Source: Haliclystus octoradiatus
Taxonomy: Eukaryota; Cnidaria; Staurozoa; Stauromedusae; Haliclystidae
Length of the DNA stretch: 64,000 nucleotides
Direction: 5' to 3'
Assembly: GCA_916610825.1 (NCBI GenBank)
Contig: OU744446.1
Span: 14,256,538-14,320,537, forward strand
Position numbers and translations under genes: made by a program. The notes below the pieces were generated by a model, which worked only from the letters and a program-made list of their open reading frames with translations, ran no database searches and was not told the origin of the DNA. This document shows, piece by piece, positions 21,630 to 33,698 of this stretch. The first letter of the stretch is position 1. Each line of letters begins with the position of its first letter.

Positions 21630-24620
21630 TTGATCGTAAAACCTAATCATGTTACCAATTGTATATATATAACTGTAGAATACAACGATCTGTATCGTTG
21701 GGTAAATATGCAGAATACGTACATGCGTACATGGCAACAATGAGAAGTATAGAGCTTTTCTATGGTTAATCGCATGATTACTGTAAATTCCACAACAAAT
21801 GCGCATACTTACGTCACACGCAATTTCGCCCGCATGTGGACATATATCGATAGTATATATATCTAACATTTCTGATTTTGACGCAAATATCCAGGTGTAA
21901 TGCTTACACATATTGGAATTATATGTATAATAGATATATCACATTGATAATCTTCGTTATTGATGGATATTAAAGAGGGGAAATTTTTTAGTACAGTATA
22001 TACACCATACTATTAATGAATATGAAATTAATCATGTAAAAATATTGTACACAATAATATTATCGGTTTATATACATATATATATATATTATATATGCAT
22101 TAATTATTTAAGTAAAAATGAAAAATGAATATCATATTGGTTTGATTATTGTAACCATGAACTAAATTATTTTTTGCTTGGAATTAATTGTACATTACAT
22201 TTATACATTTCAGAGCTCATCATTTTCCTTCATTATAAAAAGGAAACTAGAGAAAGGAATAGGCAGCAACCCAGTAATTACAGTTCGAAATCAGCACTTT
22301 AAGCGAATCTGATTCAAAGTCTACTTTTGTTGTTTTAAAATCTCGTCATATCAAACGTTGAAGTAATTCGAATTCGAATTGTTTTTCTAAAGTGCAAAGT
22401 TGGAGGTAAACAAGAAATGTTTCTTCGAAAACCAAAAATACAAAAATAGATTTTCATCCTTTTATCTTACACCTAAGATTTAGAGAGTCTATTAGGGATT
22501 TCTGTGTGTCTTAATTGAAGGTTTTTACTTAGTTCAGTATTGAACCCTGAAATTATGTCCTTATCTCGATTTCTTCAAAGCTATTCTTCAAGCGGAGAAG
22601 GCAAACAGAATTGGCCAATCAAAGTGTCACTTTCAAAACTGACAAAGTCAATCACCCAACTCTCTCGTTGAGGTACTGGTCCTTGAAAAAAGAACTTCTA
22701 CATTGCAATGGTGTATAATGTACGTAAAGCTAAGAACAATGTATTCTTCAAATATATAACAACGGTTTCGAGGACGCTGGCGTCTGTCAAACGCTATAAC
22801 AAACGTCGCTGTTGGCGTCTCAAAAACGTCAAACTAAGAAAAATCAAACAACAACATGTCAGTGAGCTCTTTTTAAACGCCCAATGTTTATTTCGATGAA
22901 TGTTATGAGAAGTATTTCAAGTATCTATCCGCGCATTGAAAAAAGATAACAAATCCTAGCAGGTGGGCTTCGAATATTCCTTTAAGTTTGAAAACATCTG
23001 CACAGAAAATGGGCTTATTAAATGTTGAACGGGATTCTGAAGTGTGTGTTTTTGTCATTAGTATAAACATTGGCTGAGTACATAGAGTGCTTGAAAAGAC
23101 AGCGCAACATTATGTAGTATAATGGATTTTCTAAAGATTATAAATTCACACCAATTTTCATAACTGATGTTTGAGAAAATAAATTGCAGCATTCAAAAGG
23201 GGTATTGTTTTAAAAATAGTGATTAAAAACAGTCGAAGTATATATTGAATGTGGCCGAAGACAGAGTGTGAAAGTAAATGAACTGTTCGTTCTTGTTTTT
23301 GCGAACAACCAAAACGAAACATAATCCCTCCCAGTTCAAGCTGATGCGGAATGTTTTGATAAATCAATCCAACGGTGCAGAGAATGTTGAAACTACAACT
23401 ATGAATAAGAAGAGAAGAGCATGAATAATCGATGTAATCTATTGGCAACAAGATTAAATAGAATTTAGATTTATCTTTATCAACTCATACTGTATTATAT
23501 ATGCAATTAAATACAACATGGGTGCATTCATTTCACGCAGCTATGACGCAAGAGTTAAGAAACTGACAGCGTTTATCACCAGCAGGAATGAGTTAGAGTA
23601 CCCAATCCATACATATAGTACATGGGAAAAATTCAAAATTGCACCGATTTGTCAACAAGAATGTGCTTCATTAGGAAGTAGTACTCAAATTTTCAAATTG
23701 CTAAGAAATTCAATACTCTGATTTGTAGGCCAAAGAAAGTCAATTATTTGTGTTTGCCAACTTTTATCAAATTTTCTCTGTTGTGTTTCTGTTTTTTTTT
23801 TAAACCCAAGATCATGTACTCCTTGCTTGTTTTTGGCATTTGTAAGAGCTCATATTTGTAACGTTACGATAACTTTTAAAGCTAGATGCTTCAATGGCAT
23901 GATGGCGATAAAAATGGAATGTATATGCCTATAATTTAGTATTGGAATTATAAAAAAATTCAAGAAAATTCGGACACGGAAATTCCCATTTCTTAAGAAA
24001 TTTTCAATAGTGTATTCTAAACGTTCTTATTAGAACAAACGTGTATAAAATACACGTCTATTTTTTTCATTGAACCGGGAAGAAATATTTGTAGCCAGAC
24101 ACACACACACAGAGATAATAAAGTGGTATGATCGATTGAGGATCAACCGAAATAATGTTGTCTGTTCCCTTTATTTTAATTCAAAACATTGATTTGTAAG
24201 TTATAGGTCGGCAGCAGGATAAAATTGGACAGAATTATTATGCTTTCAGTGCAGTATATGATGTTCTATTGGGAAAAGACCACCCGTGAAATGTCGTAGC
24301 GACGTAATGAGAGAAGAAGGAGCCTCGGATTATCAGTGAAATGACCAATTGATACGAACAGAATTCATAACAGAGGTCAGACCTCTACGCTTAAAATGAA
24401 TTGTGTCTGAGCTGATTAAGATTGATATAAAAGAATTAATAATAACTATATATCTACATTATGATAATCAATAACAATTGATTAATTATTCTTTTATGAT
24501 CATTTAAAAATGCATGTCTCCATGATTTTATAAATATAGTAGTCTAATCCTAATTGTTAGAAATCTTTGATGTCATCTATGTATATATATTCCCATGATA
24601 TTGCATGCAGAGGTGCTAAT
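21630..24620. other. Intergenic region, no supported gene
   Basis: Holds a TA-rich stretch (22075-22095), a short CA run near 24104-24114 and small unsupported frames (for example 22708-22899 and 23518-23721, both starting with ATG but without a recognisable domain or splice context). The foldback element begins immediately to the right. Confidence 0.55.
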
Positions 24621-24632
24621 ATGTTGATCAGT

Positions 24633-24741
24633 ATGTCTGTGAAGTTAGACGCATATTCGTCTGGACGAATATTCAAATAGACCTATATTGGAGCGCGTTA
24701 AATAACGCTTCGCACAAATGATGTGAGCACAACAGACTTAT
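24633..24741 (+). repeat. Left terminal inverted repeat (outer 109 bp) of foldback element
   Basis: Identical in inverted orientation to 37983-38091. It contains two motifs, GACGCATATTC and GGACGAATATTCAAAT, that recur throughout the internal subrepeats, so the ends and subrepeats share an origin. The repeat is cut off at 24741 by the LINE insertion and resumes at 34396. Confidence 0.93.
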
Positions 24742-26423
24742 CGTGAAACCTCAAAGTACAATTCATCAAGTTGGGTCAAATATCGCAGCTATAGAAAGCT
24801 TGACCATGAACAGTTTTTTAAGGATTTATCAGAATCGTCTATAGGGCAGTCACCCTATGCTGGTAACGTAGATGCATGCCTACAATCATTCACAGATACT
24901 TTTATAACTATCCTCAACAAGCATGCGCCAATACGTTCTAAACGCTTTCGAAAAATGACTGCACCGTGGATAAATGGCGACATAATTGAAGCAATTCACG
25001 AAAGAGATTACAATTATAAAAAATTTAGAAAAAGCCAATCAAGCTTGGATCATAATAGCTTTCGTAAAACTAGAAACCATGTGAAAAAATTAGTTAAATA
25101 TGCAAAAGCTTCATATCATACAAAATTAATAACTCAATCTTTAAGAAATTCTCCTCGTTCTGCCTGGAAAGAGATTAAACGACTTTTGCCACAAACAATA
25201 AATGTAAAGCCAACAGAATTATTGGTTAGAGATAAATTAGTTATCGATAAAAAGGAGATTGCAAACGAATTCAATGCTCATTTTTCGAAGACGTGCACAC
25301 CAATTGATGGCCCGCCCATTGAGCAACGAGAATGTCTTTTATCTGATGATTTAAACCTTACAATACCTCTTGTAACTATTGAATGGACTTATGAACAGCT
25401 AATAAAACTAAAAGAACATAAGGCAGTTGGCCTTGATGGTATCAGTGGAAAAGCACTGAAGCTAGCAGCACCAATCATATCACGCCCACTTACTGAAATA
25501 TTCAACATTTCTATTTGCTCGAAATGTTATCCCCTATCTTTCAAGTCTGCAAAGATTTCGGCATTGTTTAAAAAAGGTGACAAAAGGCTCACAACAAATT
25601 ACAGGCCTATTTCTGTATTACCGATAATCAGTAAAATTTTGGAAAGACACTTTTCCATATATTTATATGAACACTTGCAAAATAATAACATTTTATCTAA
25701 ATGGCAAAGTGGTTTTCGCCAGCAGCATTCAACATGTACTTGTCTCACTAGTATGCTCGACGATTGGCTCGTAGATCTAGATCGTGGTCTGTACGAAGGG
25801 ATAGTATTACTGGATTTTGCCAAAGCTTTTGATAAAGTACACCATGAGTTACTTTTAACTAAATTAGAGTCATACGGAGTTCCAATTGAATGGTTTAAAT
25901 CATATTTGTCTGGACGCAATCAACGAGTTTATTTTGATGGCGAATTATCTGATTCAATGCCAATCGCAGCTGGTGTACCACAGGGGTCAGTTCTTGGACC
26001 CTTATTATTTTGCTGTTTAATCAACGACCTACCTGATTGTCTACCACACTCGTGTCATTGTCATATGTACGCAGATGACACTACTTTATATTTAGCTGAT
26101 AAGTCTACATCTATTATAGAAGAAAAATTACAGAACTGTCTAGATGCTGCATCAATCTGGTGTCATGAAAATAGAATGCAGCTCAATGCCAATAAAACAA
26201 ATGTTATGCTAGCAACTACCACTCATCGTAAGCAGCCAACTCCCATCTCATTAATAATCAAAGATCAAGGCATCAATCAATCAACAAGTATAAAACTATT
26301 AGGAATCAAATTAACATCGAGAATTAACAATGTTGAGCAATGCGTAAATAATCAATGCCACAAGTTATCTACTGCCCTGTTTTTTATACAAAATGCTAGT
26401 AAATATATAACACCTAATATAAC
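24742..26423 (+). CDS. LINE ORF2 fragment: reverse transcriptase (upstream part)
   Basis: The frame is open from the truncation point at 24742, so the ATG at 24955 is not the real start. RT blocks seen in order: KAVGLDGISG, FKKGDKRLTTNYRPIS, ILSKWQSGFRQQHST, LLDFAKAFDKVHH, GVPQGSVLGPLLF, and the catalytic MYADDTTLY. The upstream stretch HAPIRSKRFRK...PWINGDI is typical of the segment between endonuclease and RT in CR1/L2/jockey-type LINEs. The frame is interrupted at 26424 by the BEL LTR; past the insertion the same frame continues at 33699. Confidence 0.9.
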
Positions 26424-26883
26424 TGTAGAAACTAATTTACCATATTTGTTGTCATGGTAACTTGTTAATTCACATTGTCTTTGTCATCACCATAGTAACA
26501 TTAATATTGTCATACGGTCATACAGCACATGTCAAACTGTTTCACATTCACTGTCATAGTTCCTGTCATGTTGTCAATTCACTAATGGTTATTTGTCTGT
26601 TGCCCTAATTTAGTGTTATATTGAGTGTTTGTATTGTGATTGGTCAACTTGTAATCATTGCTGTGTTTTAACTAATCTTGTGCTACACTTCCCATCCACT
26701 GTTCGTCTTGGGGCCACATAGTACGGTCGTAATAGATTGTTATTAAAATTATACGCTGTAGTTTTCTCTTGGCCTACTTCTTGTCTTGTTGTTCTTGCGG
26801 TCTCAAGCGGACAGTCAAATACAGTTACAGTCCTCTGAAGTCAACGTTAGGCTTTGGAAAGCAAAGCAATTATCTAAATAACA
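26424..26883 (+). repeat. 5' LTR of BEL/Pao element
   Basis: 460 bp, starting TGTAGAAACT and ending TCTAAATAACA (TG...CA ends). Appears identical to 33234-33693. Its first 37 bases provide an accidental tail and stop codon to the interrupted LINE frame. Confidence 0.95.
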
Positions 26884-27609
26884 TGGTCCGTCTTTGGAAC
26901 CTGAATCAGTGGTAAGTTTTTTTTGTGCTTATTTGTTAGCACTCCTTGAGTAGTTATTTTAGTTTGTCTTTTAGCATACTAGACAAAAACAGAACGCCGT
27001 TTCTATTAGCCTGTATCTCAGATTAGATCAGGGATTGAAACAATCCTAGAGTTTTCTTTTGTGCATTGAAAGCACTTTAGAATAGAACGCAATTTTTTGA
27101 TCAGTTTTCTTTGTGTTTTTTACAATTAAATTACGCATTAGAATATAACGCATTTTCAAGTTTCTTTTTACTTTCTGAATTAGTTTTTTGTTTATTTAGT
27201 AGACATCTTCTCTTTGAATATTCCTTTGTTTCCGATCGTTTGACTTTAATCGTGATATATATATCGGCCCTCTTGCTTATTGGCACGATTCTTCAATAAT
27301 ATTTACTCAACTTTTTAAATTATTTTTGCTAGCGTATTGTGTTGTTTTGCTCATTGGCTGCAGACTTTGATGCTTAAGAACATAATATACGTCTATGCCG
27401 CATAGCTTAGTAAAGATATAGTATATTCTGTGTGGGATATCAATCTGATTTTCTCTGATCTTTTGACGACTTTGGCCTGATATCAGCATTTAGGTCTACA
27501 ACCAGGCTAGATGCCCAAAACAATGCTTCTTTGTTCTGCTTTTGTGTTTATTTTATTTTGTTAGGTTCCAGTACGTGGTAATAATTTGGTCTGGCTTGGT
27601 TGGCACAGC

Positions 27610-30600
27610 ATGAGCAAAAGTAAAGCAAAAGCAGAAATGTACTCGGTGAGTTCAGACGACTTTCTTCGGGAAGCAAACGAATTTGATCATGCGATCGCAC
27701 AAGCCGCTAGGAATGTTTCCAAAGTAAATTCAGCAACAAGAAAATACATGATTACCAGGTTAGAGCGTTTGTTTTCAAGTTTAACTAATGCGACGTACTC
27801 TTTAGCCCACGAATCTCCTACCGATATTTCTGTAGAAATAAGTGAGCAATACATTCATAGGGAGGCACTATTTTATCAAACTATCGATTTATTACATTCA
27901 GTGACTCCTGAGTCACCAGGGTTAACAAGTTCTTTCGTAAATCAGGCTCGTCAATATTCTGATTCCGACGAGATGCGAAATAAATCTGCAGTTCCTAGAA
28001 ATCCTAGCAATTTGCCTTCAGTAAGCAAACAAACACCGTCAAGTAGAAAAATTAAGCGACACCATGTCAACAAAGGCGGCGCTCCTTTAGATCAAACAAA
28101 TGTGTTAACAACTAATAAAAGCGAGTCAATTTTAGCATCAATTGCAGATGCGTTATCTGCAATGCAAATCAAGCTTCCCACGTTTTCTGGTATAGCCATT
28201 CAATATCAAGATTTTATTTCTTCCTTTAAAGCACAGGTTGATAGTAGGCATACGTTAAGTTCTGCAACAAAATTCCATCATTTAGTATCACATTTATCAC
28301 AAAATGCCTTGTCATCCGTAAACTCATTGCCTCGTGATGATGAAGGGTATGCAACAGCTTTATCAACATTAGACAAATTGTATGGAAACTCACACAAAAT
28401 TGCTAGAGCACATTTAGATTTACTTTGTATTGATGAGCCAGTGTCGTATAAATTTCCGCTAGAAGTAGAACGGCTTTATCATCAATTATTAGCTGCTTCT
28501 TCCACCTTCGATAGATTGAAATATAATAATGATGTAAATTCTACATCCACGCTTTTGAAAATTATAGATCGTCTGCCTGAACATGCTCAGTATCGTTGGC
28601 GAAAACTGAACAATTCACAAAAAACTTTGGCCACTTTTCATGATTTGGTTTTATTCATGGAAAAGGAGACAGATTTTGTCAATGATCCAGTATGGTCACG
28701 TTTAAGTCACAAAGCAACGGTACATCCTTCCAAAAATATTTCTTCAATAAATGTTACCACCAATCAAAATTCTTCAAGTAGTAATAAACCTTTTTGTGTA
28801 TTTTGTGATCAAAATCATAAATCTCGAAACTGCCCAAATACTGGTTTATCGCAAGATGAAATAATCAAAACTTTAAAAGATAACCAGCTATGTTTTCGCT
28901 GCTTTTCCCCTGGTCATTTTAGCCAGCGATGTTTTTCACGAACAATATGTTCCATCTGCAATAGAAGGCATCATACGTTTTTACACAAAAATGCTCCAAC
29001 CTTTGTTCAGACTGCACCTGCAGCAGTCACCAATACTATTCATACTTCGTTAGCAGACAGTGCAAAAGTACTATTACCTGTTGTTGTTTTAGATGTAATC
29101 GGACCAAATGGATCCACTCAAGTAAATGCATTGCTTGACACAGGAAGTCAATTTACATTAATAAATGCATCTATATGCCAAAAATTAGGAATTGAAGGAC
29201 ATGTTGACACGTTGAATTTCAATACTGTGTCCAATACCAAAACTGTTCAACAGTGTGAACGGGTTACAGTCCCAGTAAAATCTTTGACCAAAAATTGTTT
29301 TCGATTGACCAATGTTGCATCCGTGAAAGGATTATTTTTACCTTATATTTCCAACATTCCTCCTTCTATAAAATCCCTTCCCCATATCGCAGAGCATGTT
29401 TCTAATTTTGCTCAGGGACGCCTAGATATGCTGATTGGAGCCGATCACAGTGATCTCATCCTTCCAACAGAAACCATAAATGGAAGCTCTACTAAGGAGC
29501 CAATTGTCATAAAAACGCCTTTAGGGTGTTCTCTTTTAGGAGGGGAAAGTAGTTGCAAAAATTTAAGTTCTTCTGGTGGAATTAATGTGATTGCCAATAA
29601 TTTAGAAACTCCAACCCTACAATCCTTTTGGAACGCGGGTGATCTGTCAGAGGAATATTTTGGTTTGGATAAGCCATACTCCCAAGATGATCTTTTTGCT
29701 ATACAAAATTTGAAGAGCTCGTTAAAAGTTGTAGAAGGGCATTTTCAAGCCGATCTTTTATGGAAAAAAGATTTTACAGGGTTACAAAATAACGAAATAG
29801 TTGCCAAGAAACGTTTGTCTTCATTAGTTAGAAAATTTGAATTTGATCCTAAGTTCAAGGAAGATTACTGTAAGGTGATGCAAGGATATATCAATGATGG
29901 TTGTGCAGCTCTAGTTCAAGATCCGTCTTTAAGTTCTCGTTATACACATTATTTACCCCATTTTGCTGTTTTTCATCCACGTAAACCAGATAAGCTGAGA
30001 ATAGTTTTTGACGCTGCATGTAAATTTCGACAACAATCATTAAATGACCATCTTTTGTCTGGTCCTGATTTGTTAAATTCACTTGTAGGATGTCTGTTGC
30101 GCTTCAGAGAAAATCGATTCTGTGTCCTCAGTGATATCAAAGGCATGTTTCATTGTATAAAAGTAACGCCAGAACACACAGACGCCTTTCGTTTTCTTTG
30201 GTTTTTAGATAATGATTTTTCAAAACCTGCAGTATTTAAAATGCTTGTTCATGTTTTTGGGGCAATTAGTTCCCCAACTGTTGCAAATGAAGCTTTGCGC
30301 AGTATTGCCAACTTTGTTGAGGATCCAAACATTAAAGCAGCCATAAGGGACAACTTTTATGTCGATGATTTCCTTTACTCATCTGATGATTTACTAATAA
30401 TGAATGAGGTTGTGTCTAAATTGTATGTTTTATTGCAAAATTTTGGTTTTGTTTTGACCAAATGGATAACAAATGCACCATCTGTTTTAAAACATATTCC
30501 TGATGTTGATAAATCTGCCACCCAGGTCAAATTAGATTTAGGGGAAGATGCTTCTCAAAGAACTTTAGGTGTTGTCTGGGACATTAAACAAGATATCCTT

Positions 30601-33063
30601 CAATTTGAATTACCATCAAAGCTAGAAGTTACTGACACGAAACGAGGAATCCTTTCCTTAATTAGTTCTATGTTTTCCCCTGATGGATTTCTTTCACCAA
30701 TATACTTAGTTCCCAAATTAATTATGCGTTCCCTGTGGGCATTGAAGATCGACTGGGACGAACCACTACCACCTGACCAAGCGTCAGAGTGGAAAGAATG
30801 GTTGGATGGCTTAGCATCCTTATCTAAAGTGTCTTACCCAAGATGTTTGAAAGGCCCTGATGTATTATCTTCACATAGCTCTGTTAGTATTCACACCTTC
30901 TGTGACGCAAGTCAAGACGGGATAGGTGTTGTTAGTTATGTAAGAGTTGATCGTAAATTAGAAAGGGGGGAGGGAAAAATTAATGTTGATTCTGGAGTAT
31001 TTTGCAGGTTTCTTTTTGCTCGCTCACGCTGTGCTCCGATCAAGTCAGTAACCATCCCACGTCTGGAACTACATGCAGCTACATTAGCGGTAAGGACAAT
31101 CAATCAAATCAAACCTGAATTGCGCATGAAAGTAGATAAGTTTCATTTCTGGAGTGACTCCATGACAACTCTTGCCTACATTAGAAATTCTAGCAGGCGC
31201 TTTCCTGTTTATGTAGCAAATAGAATAAGTGAAATTTCATCTAGCACTTTCCCTGATCAATGGCACCACTGTCCTGGAAAATTGAATCCAGCTGACATTG
31301 CTTCAAGGGGAATCATGCCCTTGGCATTTAAGGAGTCTATGTGGACTGAAGGTCCTGATTTTTTGAAATTGGATGAATCTTTATGGCCTTCTTTACCAAG
31401 TAAAACTATTGATAAGGCTGAAATTGAGCAATTGTCAAATGCTGTTACAAATATTGTTTCCATTGATTCTGATAACCCTATTGCGTCTTTGATTTGCAAA
31501 ACACGCTCGTTTTTCAAATTAATATGCATTGTTGCAAGAGTTTTGATGTTCATCTCCAATTGCAAAAATTCTGTGAAAACAAACAATTTGTCAAATAATA
31601 GTTACAATTTAAGAAATCGAAATGTTAAAAATGTTGTTGTTTCAAATGTTAAAAATGTTGTTGTTTCAAATGTTAAAAATGTTGTTGTTTCAAATGTTGA
31701 TGTTTTAACTGATAACTTATTGTTAGAAAGTAAGAGTGTTGTTGTGAAATGTGAACAGTTAAAGGCCTATCCGAAAGAAATCAGTGCACTTAAAAATAAA
31801 TCAAAAATACCGGTAAATAGTAAAATTCTTTTATTAAATCCTTTTCTTGACGACCGAGGAATTATTCGTGTTGGAGGAAGATTGGAAAATTCGAATCTTC
31901 CTTATGATGTTAAACATCCTATTCTTATTCCGAAACAATCTTTTTTGGTAAATTCAATTGTTGAGGATGCACATTTATCTTTGAAGCATACCGGTGTTAT
32001 GTGTATTGTGAATTTTATCAGGCAACATTTCTGGATACCTTCACTAACTTCTAAAGTAAAACAAAGAGCTCATGCATGTATCCCTTGCCAGAAACTACAT
32101 GGACGTCGAATGGAACAATTCATGGCAGCTTTACCTCATGACAGACTAATACAGACATTCCCCTTTGACGTAACGGGGGTAGACTACTTTGGGCCCTTTT
32201 ATGTAAAAGTTTTAAGATCTACTGTTAAGTATTGGGGGTGTATTTTTACCTGCATGTCAATTCGAGCTGTCCATTTAGAAACCTCCTCCTCCCTAGACAC
32301 AGATAGATTTATTTGTGTACTGAGAAGATTTTTAGCTAGGAGAGGAAAACCTAGTAAGATTATATCTGATAATGGGACCAATTTTGTAGGGGCTGAGACC
32401 GAACTTAAGGTGGCGATCTCCAATTGGGATCAAAACCGTGTTTCGCAGTTTCTTCTATCTTCAGGAATCACATGGAAATTCAATCCTGCCGGTGCTCCTC
32501 ATCATGGTGGTGCGTGGGAAAGATTGATTCGATCTGTCAAACATTGCCTGAAAACTGTCCTTGGTAACCGATCATATGACCTGGAGACGCTTCAAACATT
32601 GCTCACAGAAGTAGAAGCTGTTCTAAATTGCCGCCCTTTGACTGTTCTATCAAATGATCCTTTGGACCTGGACCCTTTGACGCCAAATCATCTGCTGTTG
32701 TTACGGAATGGTGTGTCTCAACCCCCTGGTACGTTTGACGATTCAGATATGATTCTAAGAAAACGCTGGAGAAAATCGCAAGCCCTCGCTGACTCGTTCT
32801 GGACAAAATGGAGTCAAGAATATGTCACCCTTCTCCAAGCAAGACAGAAATGGAAAACCTCCAAACCAAATATCCAAGTTGGAGACTTGGTTCTAGTCAT
32901 GGATGATAATTTGGTTCGTTCCCAATACCCAATGGGAGTTGTGATAGATGCGCCTGATGGGAAAGATGGTTTGCTACGCCAAGTTAAAATCAAAACTGCA
33001 ACTGGTCAGCTAGTGCGTCCGCTGACGAAGATATGTCTCTTGGAGGGACAACCCTGTAAATAA
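27610..33063 (+). CDS. BEL/Pao Gag-Pol polyprotein
   Basis: From the first ATG at 27610 the frame runs 1,817 residues without a stop. Order of domains: Gag-like region (KLPTFSGIAIQYQDFISSF, near nt 28173); Cys-rich segment with a CFRCFSPGHFSQRC zinc knuckle (about 28890); aspartic protease (ALLDTGSQFTLI, about 29128); reverse transcriptase with NFYVDDFLYS (about 30352); Pao-type peptidase/RNase H region (FCDASQDGIG, about 30898; FWSDSMTTLAYI); integrase HHCC finger (CIPCQKLHG, about 32077) and catalytic core with GVDYFGPF, SDNGTNFVG and HHGGAWERL; and the C-terminal domain common in BEL integrases (VGDLVLVMDD). No env-like frame follows; the stop lies 170 bp before the 3' LTR. An eight-residue NVKNVVVS motif is repeated three times near 31621-31692. 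Confidence 0.93.
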   Translation: MSKSKAKAEMYSVSSDDFLREANEFDHAIAQAARNVSKVNSATRKYMITRLERLFSSLTNATYSLAHESPTDISVEISEQYIHREALFYQTIDLLHSVTPESPGLTSSFVNQARQYSDSDEMRNKSAVPRNPSNLPSVSKQTPSSRKIKRHHVNKGGAPLDQTNVLTTNKSESILASIADALSAMQIKLPTFSGIAIQYQDFISSFKAQVDSRHTLSSATKFHHLVSHLSQNALSSVNSLPRDDEGYATALSTLDKLYGNSHKIARAHLDLLCIDEPVSYKFPLEVERLYHQLLAASSTFDRLKYNNDVNSTSTLLKIIDRLPEHAQYRWRKLNNSQKTLATFHDLVLFMEKETDFVNDPVWSRLSHKATVHPSKNISSINVTTNQNSSSSNKPFCVFCDQNHKSRNCPNTGLSQDEIIKTLKDNQLCFRCFSPGHFSQRCFSRTICSICNRRHHTFLHKNAPTFVQTAPAAVTNTIHTSLADSAKVLLPVVVLDVIGPNGSTQVNALLDTGSQFTLINASICQKLGIEGHVDTLNFNTVSNTKTVQQCERVTVPVKSLTKNCFRLTNVASVKGLFLPYISNIPPSIKSLPHIAEHVSNFAQGRLDMLIGADHSDLILPTETINGSSTKEPIVIKTPLGCSLLGGESSCKNLSSSGGINVIANNLETPTLQSFWNAGDLSEEYFGLDKPYSQDDLFAIQNLKSSLKVVEGHFQADLLWKKDFTGLQNNEIVAKKRLSSLVRKFEFDPKFKEDYCKVMQGYINDGCAALVQDPSLSSRYTHYLPHFAVFHPRKPDKLRIVFDAACKFRQQSLNDHLLSGPDLLNSLVGCLLRFRENRFCVLSDIKGMFHCIKVTPEHTDAFRFLWFLDNDFSKPAVFKMLVHVFGAISSPTVANEALRSIANFVEDPNIKAAIRDNFYVDDFLYSSDDLLIMNEVVSKLYVLLQNFGFVLTKWITNAPSVLKHIPDVDKSATQVKLDLGEDASQRTLGVVWDIKQDILQFELPSKLEVTDTKRGILSLISSMFSPDGFLSPIYLVPKLIMRSLWALKIDWDEPLPPDQASEWKEWLDGLASLSKVSYPRCLKGPDVLSSHSSVSIHTFCDASQDGIGVVSYVRVDRKLERGEGKINVDSGVFCRFLFARSRCAPIKSVTIPRLELHAATLAVRTINQIKPELRMKVDKFHFWSDSMTTLAYIRNSSRRFPVYVANRISEISSSTFPDQWHHCPGKLNPADIASRGIMPLAFKESMWTEGPDFLKLDESLWPSLPSKTIDKAEIEQLSNAVTNIVSIDSDNPIASLICKTRSFFKLICIVARVLMFISNCKNSVKTNNLSNNSYNLRNRNVKNVVVSNVKNVVVSNVKNVVVSNVDVLTDNLLLESKSVVVKCEQLKAYPKEISALKNKSKIPVNSKILLLNPFLDDRGIIRVGGRLENSNLPYDVKHPILIPKQSFLVNSIVEDAHLSLKHTGVMCIVNFIRQHFWIPSLTSKVKQRAHACIPCQKLHGRRMEQFMAALPHDRLIQTFPFDVTGVDYFGPFYVKVLRSTVKYWGCIFTCMSIRAVHLETSSSLDTDRFICVLRRFLARRGKPSKIISDNGTNFVGAETELKVAISNWDQNRVSQFLLSSGITWKFNPAGAPHHGGAWERLIRSVKHCLKTVLGNRSYDLETLQTLLTEVEAVLNCRPLTVLSNDPLDLDPLTPNHLLLLRNGVSQPPGTFDDSDMILRKRWRKSQALADSFWTKWSQEYVTLLQARQKWKTSKPNIQVGDLVLVMDDNLVRSQYPMGVVIDAPDGKDGLLRQVKIKTATGQLVRPLTKICLLEGQPCK

Positions 33064-33233
33064 AGACAGTAGCTTGTCGCAATATGTAACCCTGTTGGTT
33101 AAATTAATAATTAATTTCTAAGAAATAATTTTTTATAGTACGCTACATTGATAAAATAATTGTTACTTTTCAGTTTGTAAATTAGTTTAAATACGTTTAA
33201 AGATGAAAGACCAAGATATTTCATGGTGGGGAG

Positions 33234-33693
33234 TGTAGAAACTAATTTACCATATTTGTTGTCATGGTAACTTGTTAATTCACATTGTCTTTGTCATCAC
33301 CATAGTAACATTAATATTGTCATACGGTCATACAGCACATGTCAAACTGTTTCACATTCACTGTCATAGTTCCTGTCATGTTGTCAATTCACTAATGGTT
33401 ATTTGTCTGTTGCCCTAATTTAGTGTTATATTGAGTGTTTGTATTGTGATTGGTCAACTTGTAATCATTGCTGTGTTTTAACTAATCTTGTGCTACACTT
33501 CCCATCCACTGTTCGTCTTGGGGCCACATAGTACGGTCGTAATAGATTGTTATTAAAATTATACGCTGTAGTTTTCTCTTGGCCTACTTCTTGTCTTGTT
33601 GTTCTTGCGGTCTCAAGCGGACAGTCAAATACAGTTACAGTCCTCTGAAGTCAACGTTAGGCTTTGGAAAGCAAAGCAATTATCTAAATAACA
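33234..33693 (+). repeat. 3' LTR of BEL/Pao element
   Basis: 460 bp, preceded by a purine tract and followed directly by the ATAAC target duplication and the resumed LINE. Matches the 5' LTR throughout as far as I compared it. Confidence 0.95.
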
Positions 33694-33698
33694 ATAAC

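Larger units (their letters stand above)
26419..33698 (+). mobile_element. Complete BEL/Pao LTR retrotransposon with 5-bp target duplication
   Basis: LTR to LTR is 26424-33693 (7,270 bp); ATAAC flanks both sides (26419-26423 and 33694-33698). Both LTRs are 460 bp and I see no difference between them, so insertion was recent. After the left LTR comes TGGTCCGTC, a candidate primer-binding site; before the right LTR a purine-rich GGTGGGGAG (33225-33233). The coding frame is intact, so the copy may be an active or very recently active one. Confidence 0.95.

Noticed and set aside
22708-22899. 63-codon basic frame (KRYNKRRCWRLKNVKLRKIK)
   Set aside because: No promoter, splice or homology support; likely chance in intergenic DNA.
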